From NCBI RefSeq assembly GCF_947499065.1, contig NZ_CANMMT010000008.1:62001-126000 (forward strand): a stretch of DNA of 64,000 bases, in the 5' to 3' direction. The notes under the pieces were generated by a model that was not told where the DNA came from, did not search any database, and saw only the letters and a program-made list of their open reading frames with translations. Positions 15,417-23,399 of the stretch are shown here, piece after piece; position 1 is the stretch's first letter, and the number at the start of each line of letters is the position of its first letter. Made by a program: the position numbers and the translations under genes. This DNA is from an uncultured Tenacibaculum sp. Lineage in GTDB: Bacteria; Bacteroidota; Bacteroidia; Flavobacteriales; Flavobacteriaceae.

Positions 15417-16481
15417 TTATTTATAGATTTCAGTGATTTCTTTCCCAAGTTTGTATTTCCAATCTGAAGAACTTATATACATTATACCTGAATAATCCGA
15501 TGGAGTTTCAATTCCGTCTTCTAAAATCACAATAACTTTATCTCTACCTAATTTTCCAATAAAATACCCCGTTTCAAAAATTACATTTTGTCTTGCTCTC
15601 GGTTTTAACTTTTCACCGTCTTTATTTAGTTGACCTAAATCATCTTTACTCCAAATAGCAATTGCTAAATCTACAACTGCTTCGTCTTCAAATTTGCCTA
15701 AAATTTCTCTGCCTTTACTTGGTTGTTCATGTAGGATAACAGCTTCCTTTTTATAGTCAGTCTCAACAAATCTAGCAACCTCTAATTTCAGCTCATTATT
15801 ATGTCCATGAACTATAAATATTTTATTCTTCATAATCTTTTTTTCTTTTATAACTATGTCTTTAACTTTTCTATTCTTTATTTTTTTTATTAAAATCTTA
15901 AATAATGCATAAGTTTCAGAAAATTTTGAAGAAAGAGTAAACCCATTTCCACTGGTATCAAATTTGCAAAAATTTTGATAAGCTAATTCTGTTTCATCAA
16001 AATGTTCACTAAATAATTCTCTTGATTCAAGAAACCAATCGATGTACAGTGCTATATTTTGAGATGAGTTAACTTCACCAGTCATAAAATCTCCTTCATC
16101 ACTTATTTTTCTGTATTTTTCTGCCTTCTCGATTAATCCATTAATTGTTGAATTTATATCCATATTATTTTCTGAATCCATTCTTTTCGGCATTAAGTAT
16201 TTATCCAGATACTTTGGGTCGTGTTCTTTATATACAAACTCACTTGGGTTTTTACGAACTTTTGGAAATATTGTGTGAGCAAAATCACTCATTATATAAG
16301 TTAGGTTGCCGTTTGATTGGTCAATGGAATAAAGATCATATATTTCTTCTACGTCATAAAACTCGTAATTCAAATACTTTTTATTTGGATAGTATTCTTT
16401 TTGCCAATGAGATAAAGTCATTGATGGATTTGAATTATTTTTTTCACCGTCTTTATGTTTTACTCTCATATATTTTCTCAA
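15417..16481 (-). CDS. CAP12-like TIR nucleotide-binding domain protein with unknown N-terminal domain
   Basis: The C-terminal 140 residues (from about 218) match the predicted nucleotide-binding TIR family (PF10137, found in CBASS/Pycsar effectors): KIFIVHGHNNELKLEVARF, HEQPSKGREILGKFE, VDLAIAIWSKDD, then RARQNVIFETGYFIGKLGR with the probable catalytic Glu in the NVIFExG motif. The first ~215 residues are mixed helix/strand without a domain I recognise and may sense a ligand or phage product. No cyclase, STING or SAVED gene is adjacent, so it seems to stand alone. Defence use by NAD+ depletion is inferred from the family. Confidence 0.8.
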   Translation of the reverse strand: MRKYMRVKHKDGEKNNSNPSMTLSHWQKEYYPNKKYLNYEFYDVEEIYDLYSIDQSNGNLTYIMSDFAHTIFPKVRKNPSEFVYKEHDPKYLDKYLMPKRMDSENNMDINSTINGLIEKAEKYRKISDEGDFMTGEVNSSQNIALYIDWFLESRELFSEHFDETELAYQNFCKFDTSGNGFTLSSKFSETYALFKILIKKIKNRKVKDIVIKEKKIMKNKIFIVHGHNNELKLEVARFVETDYKKEAVILHEQPSKGREILGKFEDEAVVDLAIAIWSKDDLGQLNKDGEKLKPRARQNVIFETGYFIGKLGRDKVIVILEDGIETPSDYSGIMYISSSDWKYKLGKEITEIYK

Positions 16482-16500
16482 ATGTTTGGTAACTTCTTTG

Positions 16501-16561
16501 TGTAAGTTTTTTCAGTTGTTTACTTAATGTATCTAGTTATAAAGAACTTTAGGTGTTTTTA
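16501..16561 (-). repeat. Array intergenic element, copy 1 (diverged)
   Basis: CAGTTGTTTACTTAATG … CTTTAGGTGTTTTT matches the inner half of the shared element, with the ACTTAA / TTTAGGT pair. It lies just upstream of the CAP12-like TIR gene. Confidence 0.55.
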
Positions 16562-16579
16562 TACAACTCAAAAATATTC

Positions 16580-16630
16580 GTTAATTTTTTAAGCCTTCGA
16601 ATGTAGTTTAAAAAAAGAAGCTAGTTTTAC
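16580..16630. repeat. Dispersed 60-bp repeat, copy A (diverged)
   Basis: TTAATTTTTTAAGCCTTCGA followed by ATGTAGTTTAAAAAAAGAAG is a degenerate copy of the repeat that is better preserved at 22846, 24517 and 28011. Confidence 0.55.
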
Positions 16631-16703
16631 GGAAAACCCTACTTTAAGTAAGGTTTTTCCCTAATTCTTTATGTTTTTAAGTTAAAAATGTAGTTTTTTT
16701 CTT

Positions 16704-16851
16704 TCAGCGAAGTCCGCTGGTGGTTCTGCAGAGTTTCGAGAGTGTCAGCGAAGCTCGTTGGTGGTTTTGCAGGGTTTCGAAAGTGTCAGCGAAGCTCGCT
16801 GATGGTTCTGCAAGATTTCAAGAGTATCAGCGAAGCTCGCTGATGGTTTTG
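16704..16851. repeat. 41-bp palindromic tandem repeat (3.6 copies)
   Basis: Units begin at 16704, 16745, 16786 and 16827, all exactly 41 bp apart; the fourth is cut after 25 bp. Each starts with an inverted repeat (TCAGCGAAGCTCGCTGA in the best copy) followed by TGGTTCTGCAGGGTTTC-like sequence. The unit is GC-richer than its surroundings. The 511-bp gap 16482-16993 holds this, two dispersed repeats, an imperfect hairpin at 16631-16660, and a terminator; no gene. Confidence 0.85.
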
Positions 16852-16908
16852 TATTGTTTTTATGGGATGTGTGTTATTCTGTGGATAAAGTCAAACTAAA
16901 AAACAACC
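16838..16908. repeat. 70-bp duplication, copy 1
   Basis: TGATGGTTTTGTATTG … GATAAAGTCAAACTAAAAAA recurs at 17431-17502 with about three differences, flanking the 16994-17377 gene on both sides. Confidence 0.8.
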
Positions 16909-16926
16909 TTGGTTGAGGTTGTTTTT
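16898..16926 (-). terminator. Hairpin downstream of the BamE-like gene
   Basis: AAAAACAACC pairs with GGTTGTTTTT around TTGGTTGA. It lies about 70 bp after the minus-strand stop at 16994 and has A/T tracts on both sides. Confidence 0.6.
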
Positions 16927-16993
16927 GTTTTTTAATTATCATCAATGATTGGGTATAACTGTAAGTTGCTGTTATACATTGCTATGTGTGATT

Positions 16994-17377
16994 TTATCCT
17001 TGCCATGTTTTTATTTCAACAACTTTTTCTTTTTCAAATTTTAAAATTAAAGAACCTGTATTGATTCCATGCCCAGTTAACCCTAAATAGTAAATAAACT
17101 CTGTTTCTGATTCATTAGATGGATTACCAAGCAAGGTTTTTATTTCAATTTTTGATTTTCCTTGAAGATTGTTGTTTTCCGTTAAGTCATGTATCATATT
17201 CCATCTAACTCCAAAGGAAGACTCAGTTTCTTTCCAGTTTCTCCATTTAGTACTATTAAATTCAGTTCTGTTTAGATAGTCGTTAATATTAGGTTTTAGG
17301 ACAAAAAAAGTCACAGTTAGAATATAAATTATTCCGATTCCAAATACAATTTTAACTATATTTTTCAATATTTTCAT
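16994..17377 (-). CDS. Membrane-anchored SmpA/BamE-like small protein
   Basis: The protein is 127 aa. One hydrophobic segment (about 7-27, VKIVFGIGIIYILTVTFFVL) anchors it, and the rest is soluble. LTENNNLQGKSKIEIKTLLGNPS followed by IYYLG is the recurring pattern of BamE/SmpA-fold proteins (helix pair then strands). There is no lipobox, so it is not a classical BamE. Identical ~70-bp sequences flank the gene, as if the segment had been inserted or excised as a unit. The exact role is unknown. Confidence 0.65.
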   Translation of the reverse strand: MKILKNIVKIVFGIGIIYILTVTFFVLKPNINDYLNRTEFNSTKWRNWKETESSFGVRWNMIHDLTENNNLQGKSKIEIKTLLGNPSNESETEFIYYLGLTGHGINTGSLILKFEKEKVVEIKTWQG

Positions 17378-17419
17378 CTGAGTTTGTTTTCGATTGAAAT
17401 TTTTAATTCAACCAGTCTT

Positions 17420-17502
17420 TCAGCAGCGTTCACTGATGGTTTTGTATTGTTTTTATGGGGTGTGTGTTATTCTGTAGATAAAGTCAAACTAAAAAAACAA
17501 CC
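17420..17502. repeat. 70-bp duplication, copy 2, with a degenerate 41-bp unit
   Basis: It begins with a decayed tandem-repeat unit (TCAGCAGCGTTCACTGATGG) and continues into the same sequence as 16841-16908. Confidence 0.8.
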
Positions 17503-17570
17503 CTTTCGGATTTAGCACTAAATTTGACGGAATAGATGTATTGTTCTTTGGAGGTTCATGTTTGCCTGCA

Positions 17571-18593
17571 TTACGTATAATTATTGTTTGGGGCAGTTGT
17601 TTTATACTCAAATATTTTCCAAATTTCTGGAAAGTCCTTCTCCAAGTTTTCTTCTTTCCATTGCTTTCCAGTTATTTTTTGTTTTTTAACTCTTATAGGA
17701 GTCATTAATTCACTAGTTTTATTTTCATAAACGTTTTCGCCAAGCGAAAACATTTCTTCGAATTGTGGGTCTTCATCAAAGTGTTTTTTTAACTCTGAAA
17801 CGTTTAAGTTTTTAACATCCTCAAATGTTTCTGGTCCTTTCGAGATAACCCATGCCTTGAAGTAATTAAACGCATCACCTCCACAACCACGTCTTATTAT
17901 ATAAGCCAAAGCCCAAATTTCCCAACGATTTAATTCGTTGTACTTGCTTAAAAAAGTCTTTTGAAATCGTTTTATTTCGATTGGTTTGAACTCCTCCAAT
18001 TGATTTGATAATTTTTCTATAAAATCAAACTTATCTTCTGACTTTTCACGATTAAGTTTGATTAATTCCCAAAACAGATTTTCGTCAATCTTTCTTTTAT
18101 CGGTTGTCTTTTTTGGTTTTTGTTTTTCTAATTTATCAACTGTTTCTATCAACTTGTTAGTTTTCTCAATTTCTTGTTTAGCTCCAAGTTCGACAAGTCC
18201 TTGTTTGAATCTGTATAAGCCTTCTAAAGTTAGTTTTTGACATTCAAAAGTTTTTTTACTTCCATCCCAGTATTCGGTTATTCTGCCAAACTCTTTGTGC
18301 CAACCCCACAAATTTGAAAAACGATGTCTTAATATTCCTTTCCAAAACTTGATGAATTCCTTTTCCAGTTTATTTTCGATTAAATGCTTTTCCAGTGGTT
18401 CAAAAAATTCGTTCCATTGTCCAGAGTCCCAATTCTCATGTATGAATGCAATCAGTTCAGAATATCTTTTGTCTTTTATCCAAATGTCTCTTAAGTCCGC
18501 AAAAGTTTTCTCGTAATGTTGTTCAGGAAGATTGTTTTTTCTTCTCCATTCATTCAAGTCTCCAGATTCGTCTAAAAATTTTCCGTAACTCAA
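17571..18593 (-). CDS. DUF4240 domain protein
   Basis: Residues about 168-305 match DUF4240: ENLFWELIKLNREKSEDKFDF, the LNRWEIWALAYIIRRGCGGDAF core, and FKAWVISKGPETFEDV. The first 165 residues form helical, aromatic-rich sequence (HENWDSGQWNEFFEPL, GWHKEFGRITEYW) of unknown type. It is cytoplasmic, with no signal. DUF4240 proteins are typical accessory genes, sometimes proposed as immunity proteins; that is not demonstrated here. With 340 aa it is one of the longer genes of the array. Confidence 0.75.
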   Translation of the reverse strand: MSYGKFLDESGDLNEWRRKNNLPEQHYEKTFADLRDIWIKDKRYSELIAFIHENWDSGQWNEFFEPLEKHLIENKLEKEFIKFWKGILRHRFSNLWGWHKEFGRITEYWDGSKKTFECQKLTLEGLYRFKQGLVELGAKQEIEKTNKLIETVDKLEKQKPKKTTDKRKIDENLFWELIKLNREKSEDKFDFIEKLSNQLEEFKPIEIKRFQKTFLSKYNELNRWEIWALAYIIRRGCGGDAFNYFKAWVISKGPETFEDVKNLNVSELKKHFDEDPQFEEMFSLGENVYENKTSELMTPIRVKKQKITGKQWKEENLEKDFPEIWKIFEYKTTAPNNNYT

Positions 18594-18617
18594 TTTCGTT
18601 ATGTTTTAATGGTATCC

Positions 18618-18690
18618 AACTTATTTATATGTGTAATATTATTCCTGTTATTTACCTAATATGTCTGGCTAAACATAGGTTTAGGTGTGT
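18618..18690 (-). repeat. Array intergenic element, copy 2
   Basis: AACTTATTTATATGTGTAAT … TATTTACCTAATATGTC … GGTTTAGGTG is a well-preserved copy with an exact ACCTAA/TTAGGT pair. The right-hand arm TTGTACATTGTTTTATGTTGG at 18742-18762 precedes the next stop. Confidence 0.7.
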
Positions 18691-18753
18691 TGAGGAGTAA
18701 TTATAATCGTCAGTTATGAGGTTAAAGTTATGCTTTTTCACTTGTACATTGTT

Positions 18754-19251
18754 TTATGTTGGCTTTTCATTTAGGAGTTCTATTATTTTGGGTTGAATTA
18801 TCCATATTCCAATAGGAAAAAACCAAAACCCTAACATATACCAGCCATACCCTTCTTTTTTATTTCTCAATGTAGTAATGCATCTTGATAAAAAGTAAAT
18901 TGTGTGAATCATTGTATACATTAAAATCAGATGCAAAGGAATAATTAACCAGACTTTCCAACCATATTGAGTCATGTTTTTAATATTTATTAGATACCCA
19001 CCTATTGTTGAGAAAATAATTAATAGATATACAACCACAAAACCAATCTGAATTTTAAATCTTTTTAGATTCAATATGGATTTATCATTTAGTTTGTTGT
19101 ACAATTTCTCTCCAACTTTTAAAGTCCAGTAGGTGAATAGGCATAACCAGATTATCATTAATGTAGGTCCGATTATTGTTTCAGAAAAGATTGATAGAGC
19201 GATTATAGACAGAAATATAATCCATGGCTTTATAGTTAGTAGTTTATTCAT
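18754..19251 (-). CDS. Four-span membrane protein, unknown function
   Basis: The protein is 165 aa with hydrophobic segments at about 10-27, 28-46, 68-88, 98-120 and 135-155. It carries no conserved enzymatic motif that I can see. It begins 13 bp after the stop of the 143-residue soluble protein upstream, with no repeat element between, so the two likely travel and are expressed as one unit. A toxin/immunity or effector/regulator pair is conceivable but only inferred. Confidence 0.65.
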   Translation of the reverse strand: MNKLLTIKPWIIFLSIIALSIFSETIIGPTLMIIWLCLFTYWTLKVGEKLYNKLNDKSILNLKRFKIQIGFVVVYLLIIFSTIGGYLINIKNMTQYGWKVWLIIPLHLILMYTMIHTIYFLSRCITTLRNKKEGYGWYMLGFWFFPIGIWIIQPKIIELLNEKPT

Positions 19252-19264
19252 TTTTGTTTTTTTA

Positions 19265-19696
19265 TTATCGATAACAAATCAATTTTATTCTCTCTTCATT
19301 GGTATCAAGAGCAAACTGTCCTACACTTTCTATTAACTCTTGAATTCTTATTAAGTATTGTTCATTTGAAGGTTCATTTGTTACCGCTTTTAGAAAAATC
19401 AAATATTCAATTTCTTTAAAAGTCAACCAACCTCCAAGCGAATTGATTCCCTCAAATCCATTTTGCCAATAATCAAATCCGTACGTTGTGCCTTCTTCAA
19501 GATAAAGTTCGCCTATCTTTTCATTTTGTACTTTCTTAAATTCAATTTTTTCAATCCAATTCGAATTGTCAACGAGTCTTTCAATCAAACGAACCCATTT
19601 TGAGTTTGACATTAGATACTCAGAGAAGCGAACTATTGATTTTTCAATCTCCCGTTCAAATTGCTTATCGTATCTTTTTGCTTTTTTTGTTCTCAT
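19265..19696 (-). CDS. Hypothetical soluble protein
   Basis: The protein is 143 aa, charged and mostly helical, with no signal peptide or membrane span. Its middle has strands: YLEEGTTYGFDYW and GGWLTFKEIEYLIFLKA. I do not recognise the family. It is coupled (13-bp gap) to the membrane protein downstream and starts just after an array element. Its size and acidic/aromatic composition are like many small accessory proteins in such arrays. Confidence 0.6.
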   Translation of the reverse strand: MRTKKAKRYDKQFEREIEKSIVRFSEYLMSNSKWVRLIERLVDNSNWIEKIEFKKVQNEKIGELYLEEGTTYGFDYWQNGFEGINSLGGWLTFKEIEYLIFLKAVTNEPSNEQYLIRIQELIESVGQFALDTNEERIKLICYR

Positions 19697-19709
19697 TTTA
19701 ATTGTAGGT

Positions 19710-19785
19710 AGCTTGTTTGTATGTGGAATATTGTTCCTGTTATTTACCTAATATGTCTGGTTGAGCTGAGCTTTAGGTGTTTTTA
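19710..19785 (-). repeat. Array intergenic element, copy 3
   Basis: AGCTTGTTTGTATGTGGAAT, CCTGTTATTTACCTAATATG and GAGCTTTAGGTGTTTTT are all present. A right arm, GTATTGTATATCGTTA, follows at 19812-19827, next to the stop at 19831. Confidence 0.7.
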
Positions 19786-19830
19786 TAGAATTTAAAATAG
19801 CAATTAGAATGGTATTGTATATCGTTATTT

Positions 19831-20655
19831 TTAATATTCGATTTTTCTTTCCCATACAAAACCTAATTCTCCATTCGAATACCTTTTTTTAGTTATCCAA
19901 TTTCCTTGTTTGTCATAATTGTATTCCCAATTATTCCAATGTTTTTGTGTTCCATCTTTATCATACCAATATTGTGTTAAGATATTGTTTCGCTGATCAT
20001 ATGTAGAAATAAATTTTGTATAATTCCCATTAGATTTAAATAATTCAGATTCTACTTCATTTCCATTTGAATCATACTTATAAGTTCGAGTGTCTTTTAC
20101 GGTTCCATCTGAATTATATTTTATTTTTTTAATCACCTCATTTTTAGAGTTGTATTTTAATTCTGTTTTAAAGACTTTATCTGATTTAGGGTTACTTCCA
20201 ATTCTTGATATTATATTTCCGTTTATGTCGTATTCGTTTTTTTGTAAATAAACTAATTCATTTTTGTTGTTGTAATATTTAAACTCTGTAACGTTTCCGT
20301 TATTATCAATTGTTGTAGTATAATATTTCTTTAAGTTTCCTTTTGAATTGTAGATTGTCCCTTTTAATGGATTTCCACTTTTGTCTTTTTGAATTTTGGT
20401 AACTTCATAAATGTTACCTTCGCCATCATATTGACCGTATTCAATTATCTTTTCATTATCATCATATACGTAATATCTTTCGAGATGTTCATTTTTAAAT
20501 GCAGAATCTCGTGGCATTTCTGCATTCCTTTTTGTGCTGTATGATGCCTGAATAGTTTTCTTAATTTTTGAACTCTTTTCCGTGCTTTGGGCACGAATAA
20601 TAGAAGTTGAATAAATTAATGCTAATAAGAATAAAAATATGTTTTTCGTTTTCAT
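19831..20655 (-). CDS. Exported YD/RHS-repeat-like protein
   Basis: A signal peptide (about 1-22, LFLLALIYSTSIIRAQS) precedes roughly ten short strands of the YD type, such as YDGEGNIYEVT, YNSKGNLKKYY, YDINGNIISR, YKYDSNGNEVES and YDKQGNWITKK. Such repeats form beta-sheet shells in RHS proteins and stand-alone exported proteins. At 274 aa there is no toxin domain and no RHS core-protease motif, so it is not a complete polymorphic toxin. Its role is unknown. Confidence 0.75.
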   Translation of the reverse strand: MKTKNIFLFLLALIYSTSIIRAQSTEKSSKIKKTIQASYSTKRNAEMPRDSAFKNEHLERYYVYDDNEKIIEYGQYDGEGNIYEVTKIQKDKSGNPLKGTIYNSKGNLKKYYTTTIDNNGNVTEFKYYNNKNELVYLQKNEYDINGNIISRIGSNPKSDKVFKTELKYNSKNEVIKKIKYNSDGTVKDTRTYKYDSNGNEVESELFKSNGNYTKFISTYDQRNNILTQYWYDKDGTQKHWNNWEYNYDKQGNWITKKRYSNGELGFVWERKIEY

Positions 20656-20798
20656 TTTTTAATGTTGTACGTATCTATTAGGGGTTAAAAGTTATCGTTT
20701 TGCGTTTTAGAATTGATATTAGTAATTCTGATGGATTTAGAGATAGTTGAATCTGTTGCGATTGTATTTATACATTGGAAGCTTTTGTACTTTTATTT

Positions 20799-21206
20799 TC
20801 ATTCATTAAGTAGTTTATCAAGTTTCCATTTCTCAACCTTTTTAATTCTAAGTATTCTTTCAGTAAGTTCAGAATTATAAGAGCATCTAGAGTTATTAAA
20901 TCCAATCCAGTTAGGAAAGAGCTTTTTCGCCATTTTAAAAATCGATTTGTCGAATTTTTTTGAACGCATAACTCCGACATTATTATCAGGTCCTACAATT
21001 AAATTCATTCTATGGTTAAGAACGTATTTAAATGCGTTTTGTAAATGATAGTTTCGACAATGCCACAACCCTTCATCTTCCCAAATAAATGCTCCGGACA
21101 TTGTTTCGTATTCCATTTTTGGGTTATCAATTCTAGATTCTGTTGGTAATGTTTCTTTATTCCTAATGAAAGTTATCCAAATCCAAATTTTTAAAATAAT
21201 ATTCAT
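20799..21206 (-). CDS. Hypothetical protein
   Basis: The protein is 135 aa. The first 15 residues are hydrophobic (IILKIWIWITFI), a possible weak anchor. The remainder is soluble and basic, with GAFIWEDEGLWHCRNYHLQ, GPDNNVGVMRSKKFDKS and FPNWIGFNNSRCSYN. I recognise no family. The overlapping ORF 20768-20980 on the same strand is a shadow. An attC-like pair of weak arms lies in the gap to the upstream gene. Confidence 0.6.
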   Translation of the reverse strand: MNIILKIWIWITFIRNKETLPTESRIDNPKMEYETMSGAFIWEDEGLWHCRNYHLQNAFKYVLNHRMNLIVGPDNNVGVMRSKKFDKSIFKMAKKLFPNWIGFNNSRCSYNSELTERILRIKKVEKWKLDKLLNE

Positions 21207-21234
21207 TGTAGTTTTTAGTTGGTGTATGAAAGCT

Positions 21235-21280
21235 AGCTTGTTTAATATGTCTAGTTGAGCAGAGCTTTAGGTGTTTTTAT
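21235..21280 (-). repeat. Array intergenic element, copy 4 (partial)
   Basis: Only AGCTTGTTTAATATGTCTAG and CAGAGCTTTAGGTGTTTTTA remain; the central GTTCCTGTTATTTACC block is deleted. Confidence 0.6.
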
Positions 21281-21819
21281 TTGTCGTTTGACTCAAGAAC
21301 AAGCTTAACAATTTCCATAGCCTTTTGATATGTTATTCCATTCTTTTGGTCAATAGCTAATTGATGATTCTCTTCTGTAATTTCAATTTCAGGGATAACT
21401 CCAGCATCTTGTTCAATAGCAATTGACTTTATGTTAATCGTATTTTCGTAGGTTGGGATTTGATTTTGAATCCACCCAAAATATGGTCCGAAATCTTTCC
21501 TGTTTTCACTATTCCAACAATCCATTCTGATTTCAAAATTTTCTTGACTTATAGAAGTCCAAATATCAAAATAAAGATCTTCTTTAAAATCTATTATTGG
21601 AATAGTTACTCGACCTCTATGAAAGAAATGGGTTTTGTCAATAACACACAAGCTCTTATCCAATTCCACACGTTCTTTAATTTCATTGGGAGGAATAGCG
21701 TAGTAATAATCTGGGAACTCAGAACCAAAACATAAGGAGGTTCCGTTATTTTCGGTTTCGCAGCCATTACATTTTATGGGTTCTTCTTTTTCTTTTGTAA
21801 ATATTTTAAATAGTTTCAT
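21277..21819 (-). CDS. DUF2199 domain protein
   Basis: This protein matches DUF2199. A zinc-type pair, CNGCETENN, opens the domain, followed by FPDYYYAIPPNE, RVELDKSLCVIDKTHFFHRG and DLYFDIWTSISQENF, then GPYFGWIQNQIP. It is 180 aa and cytoplasmic. The domain is common as a lone accessory gene and its biochemical role is not established. It lies between two lipid-anchored or soluble hypotheticals of the array. Confidence 0.8.
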   Translation of the reverse strand: MKLFKIFTKEKEEPIKCNGCETENNGTSLCFGSEFPDYYYAIPPNEIKERVELDKSLCVIDKTHFFHRGRVTIPIIDFKEDLYFDIWTSISQENFEIRMDCWNSENRKDFGPYFGWIQNQIPTYENTINIKSIAIEQDAGVIPEIEITEENHQLAIDQKNGITYQKAMEIVKLVLESNDK

Positions 21820-21877
21820 TAGCTGTCTATGTCTAGCGTTTAATGGTTTTGTGTGTGGTTAGTTGCAATTTTTTTAT

Positions 21878-22417
21878 CTAATTTTTTTTTAATTTTATAG
21901 TCTTTATAACTTCGATTAATTTCAAACTTTTCTCGTTATTCAGATTGTTTCCATAAATAGTAAGTTTGTTATTGTTTTTAAAGTTTTCAAAATAAACCCC
22001 GCCTAAGCCTTTTTTTCCTTTTTTTGGAAAAACAATTTTTGCTTTTTTTTCATTTATAGTTTCATAAAGTTCTATTCTGTCTTTATAAAATCCTCTATCC
22101 TTTTTAGTTATTGAATCTTTATCCAAAAAAATTACTTCAGATTCTTTTAAGCCAAAACTAAGAATCATTTTTTTCTTTTTCAGAGGAGCGATAATTGGTG
22201 GATAATATTTTAAACTATTTGAATACATTCCATAATCCATATAGATTGAATCGTTTTTTTCGGTTGTGATTAATCTTACATATGAATCAGTTCCTTTTAA
22301 TTGATGAACAGTCCAATTTTTAGGTATTTCTAAACTAAAGTTTAAAAAATTCTCTGTTTTTGATTTAGAGCATGAAAAAAAAGAGTATAGAATTAACAAT
22401 AATAATATTCTGTTCAT
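21878..22417 (-). CDS. Small lipoprotein
   Basis: A lipoprotein signal (LLLILYSFFSCSK, Cys at residue 16) leads into 160 residues resembling PsbP/DUF1795-like envelope proteins: FSLEIPKNWTVHQLKGTDSYVRLIT near the N-terminus and a C-terminal TIYGNNLNNEKSLKLIEVIKTIK. The match is to general pattern only. A role in the periplasm or outer membrane is inferred from the signal. Base composition is like its neighbours. Confidence 0.65.
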   Translation of the reverse strand: MNRILLLLILYSFFSCSKSKTENFLNFSLEIPKNWTVHQLKGTDSYVRLITTEKNDSIYMDYGMYSNSLKYYPPIIAPLKKKKMILSFGLKESEVIFLDKDSITKKDRGFYKDRIELYETINEKKAKIVFPKKGKKGLGGVYFENFKNNNKLTIYGNNLNNEKSLKLIEVIKTIKLKKN

Positions 22418-22481
22418 TTTTTTATGATTGGTTATGTTAGCTTTATGTGCTTTTATATACTTGAAAACGGTTGTTAGTTTT

Positions 22482-22760
22482 TTAATTTATTTGAACTTTA
22501 AGTTTTGACTCAATTTGATAATCGATGAGTAATTCTATCTCAAATTCATTTTCTATTTTCATATAGGCGAAATTGGTTCGTCCGTATTCACAAATCCGTT
22601 TTACTATCTTTCCAATAATGAGAAGTAGTGCTTTTTGAATTTCTTTTTGATATGAGAAAAAATTAGAAGCAATAAGTTTGAATTCTCTATCCAAGTCGTA
22701 ACTGAAGTTCTTACCTGTAGTGAATTCTATCTTTTCAATATCTTCTAAAAGTTTTTTCAT
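22482..22760 (-). CDS. Hypothetical small protein
   Basis: I use ATG 22760 (MKKLLEDIEK, 92 aa) rather than the listed 22775, which is a TTG inside the intergenic element. The protein is soluble, with helices around KALLLIIGKIVKRICEY and an alternating C-terminal strand region ending ESKLKVQIN. No family is recognised. It follows a conserved array element immediately. Confidence 0.55.
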   Translation of the reverse strand: MKKLLEDIEKIEFTTGKNFSYDLDREFKLIASNFFSYQKEIQKALLLIIGKIVKRICEYGRTNFAYMKIENEFEIELLIDYQIESKLKVQIN

Positions 22761-22770
22761 TTTAATTGGA

Positions 22771-22842
22771 GGCAATTTATTTATATGAGGAGTATTGTTC
22801 CTGTTGTTTACCTAATGTGCCTGCTATGCAGAACTTTGGGTT
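22771..22842 (-). repeat. Array intergenic element, copy 5
   Basis: GGCAATTTATTTATATGAGG, TGTTCCTGTTGTTTACCTAA and CAGAACTTTGGGTT are present; ACCTAA pairs with TTGGGT by one G-U, consistent with a selected hairpin. Confidence 0.65.
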
Positions 22843-22845
22843 AGT

Positions 22846-22910
22846 AAAATAGCAATTAAACTTTTTAAGCACTCGAATATAACTAAAAAAAAGGATTTGG
22901 CTCTATTTTT
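22846..22910. repeat. Dispersed 60-bp repeat, copy B
   Basis: AAAATAGCAATTAAACTTTT, then CACTCGAATATAACTAAAAA and GGATTTGGCTCTATTTT. It directly abuts array element copy 5. Confidence 0.7.
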
Positions 22911-22945
22911 AGAAGTAGGCGAGAATGAGTAGTTGCTTGTGAATG

Positions 22946-23368
22946 TTATGCGTTCGTTTGCTTTTCTAAATAATGTTTGTAGCTCTCAAATGCTTCTTCG
23001 TCTGCTCCTTCTAAAAGATTCATTACAGCATAGGATATACAGTCTATCCAATCAGCCAAGAGTTCTACTTGTTTTTTGGTTATAAGATTGTTTTGTCTTA
23101 GCATTCCATCTTCCTCAACACCCCAGGCTTTACTTAAATGACAAATTCCCCAAAAGCTTGAAATTAATTCACGTTCAATATTTTCTTTATAAAAGCTGTT
23201 TTTTAAAACTTTTAAAATAGACATTAATTCATGAAAATTAGATTCAATTAATTCACCGTTGAAAGGTCTTAACATTCCTAAAAATCCATTTTCGCTTTTA
23301 GGATGAGAATAATTATCATGGGTAAAACTATGGTGTTTTAAAAGTTCTTTTGCTTCTTGTTCAGTCAT
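22946..23368 (-). CDS. Hypothetical helical protein
   Basis: The protein is 140 aa, soluble and almost entirely helical. It begins TEQEAKELLKHHSFTHDNY and includes a distinctive GFLGMLRPFNGELIESNFHE block and a long pair of helices to the end. No family recognised. It starts 31 bp after the RDD gene's stop without an intervening array element, so the two likely form one unit. Confidence 0.6.
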   Translation of the reverse strand: MTEQEAKELLKHHSFTHDNYSHPKSENGFLGMLRPFNGELIESNFHELMSILKVLKNSFYKENIERELISSFWGICHLSKAWGVEEDGMLRQNNLITKKQVELLADWIDCISYAVMNLLEGADEEAFESYKHYLEKQTNA

Positions 23369-23399
23369 TTTAATATTCTTTATCGAGTACTTTTTTAAG

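Noticed and set aside
13140-16481. A complete CBASS or Pycsar operon
   Set aside because: The CAP12-like domain occurs, but no nucleotide cyclase, HORMA, SAVED or STING gene is present.
16704-16851. CRISPR-like array
   Set aside because: Units are directly abutting 41-bp tandem repeats without unique spacers, and no cas gene is in the window.
19831-20655. RHS polymorphic toxin
   Set aside because: YD-like repeats occur, but the protein is only 274 aa with no core protease motif or C-terminal toxin domain.
20768-20980. 70-aa minus ORF overlapping the 20799-21206 gene
   Set aside because: Different frame of the same strand, no start context, and the longer ORF is the better gene.
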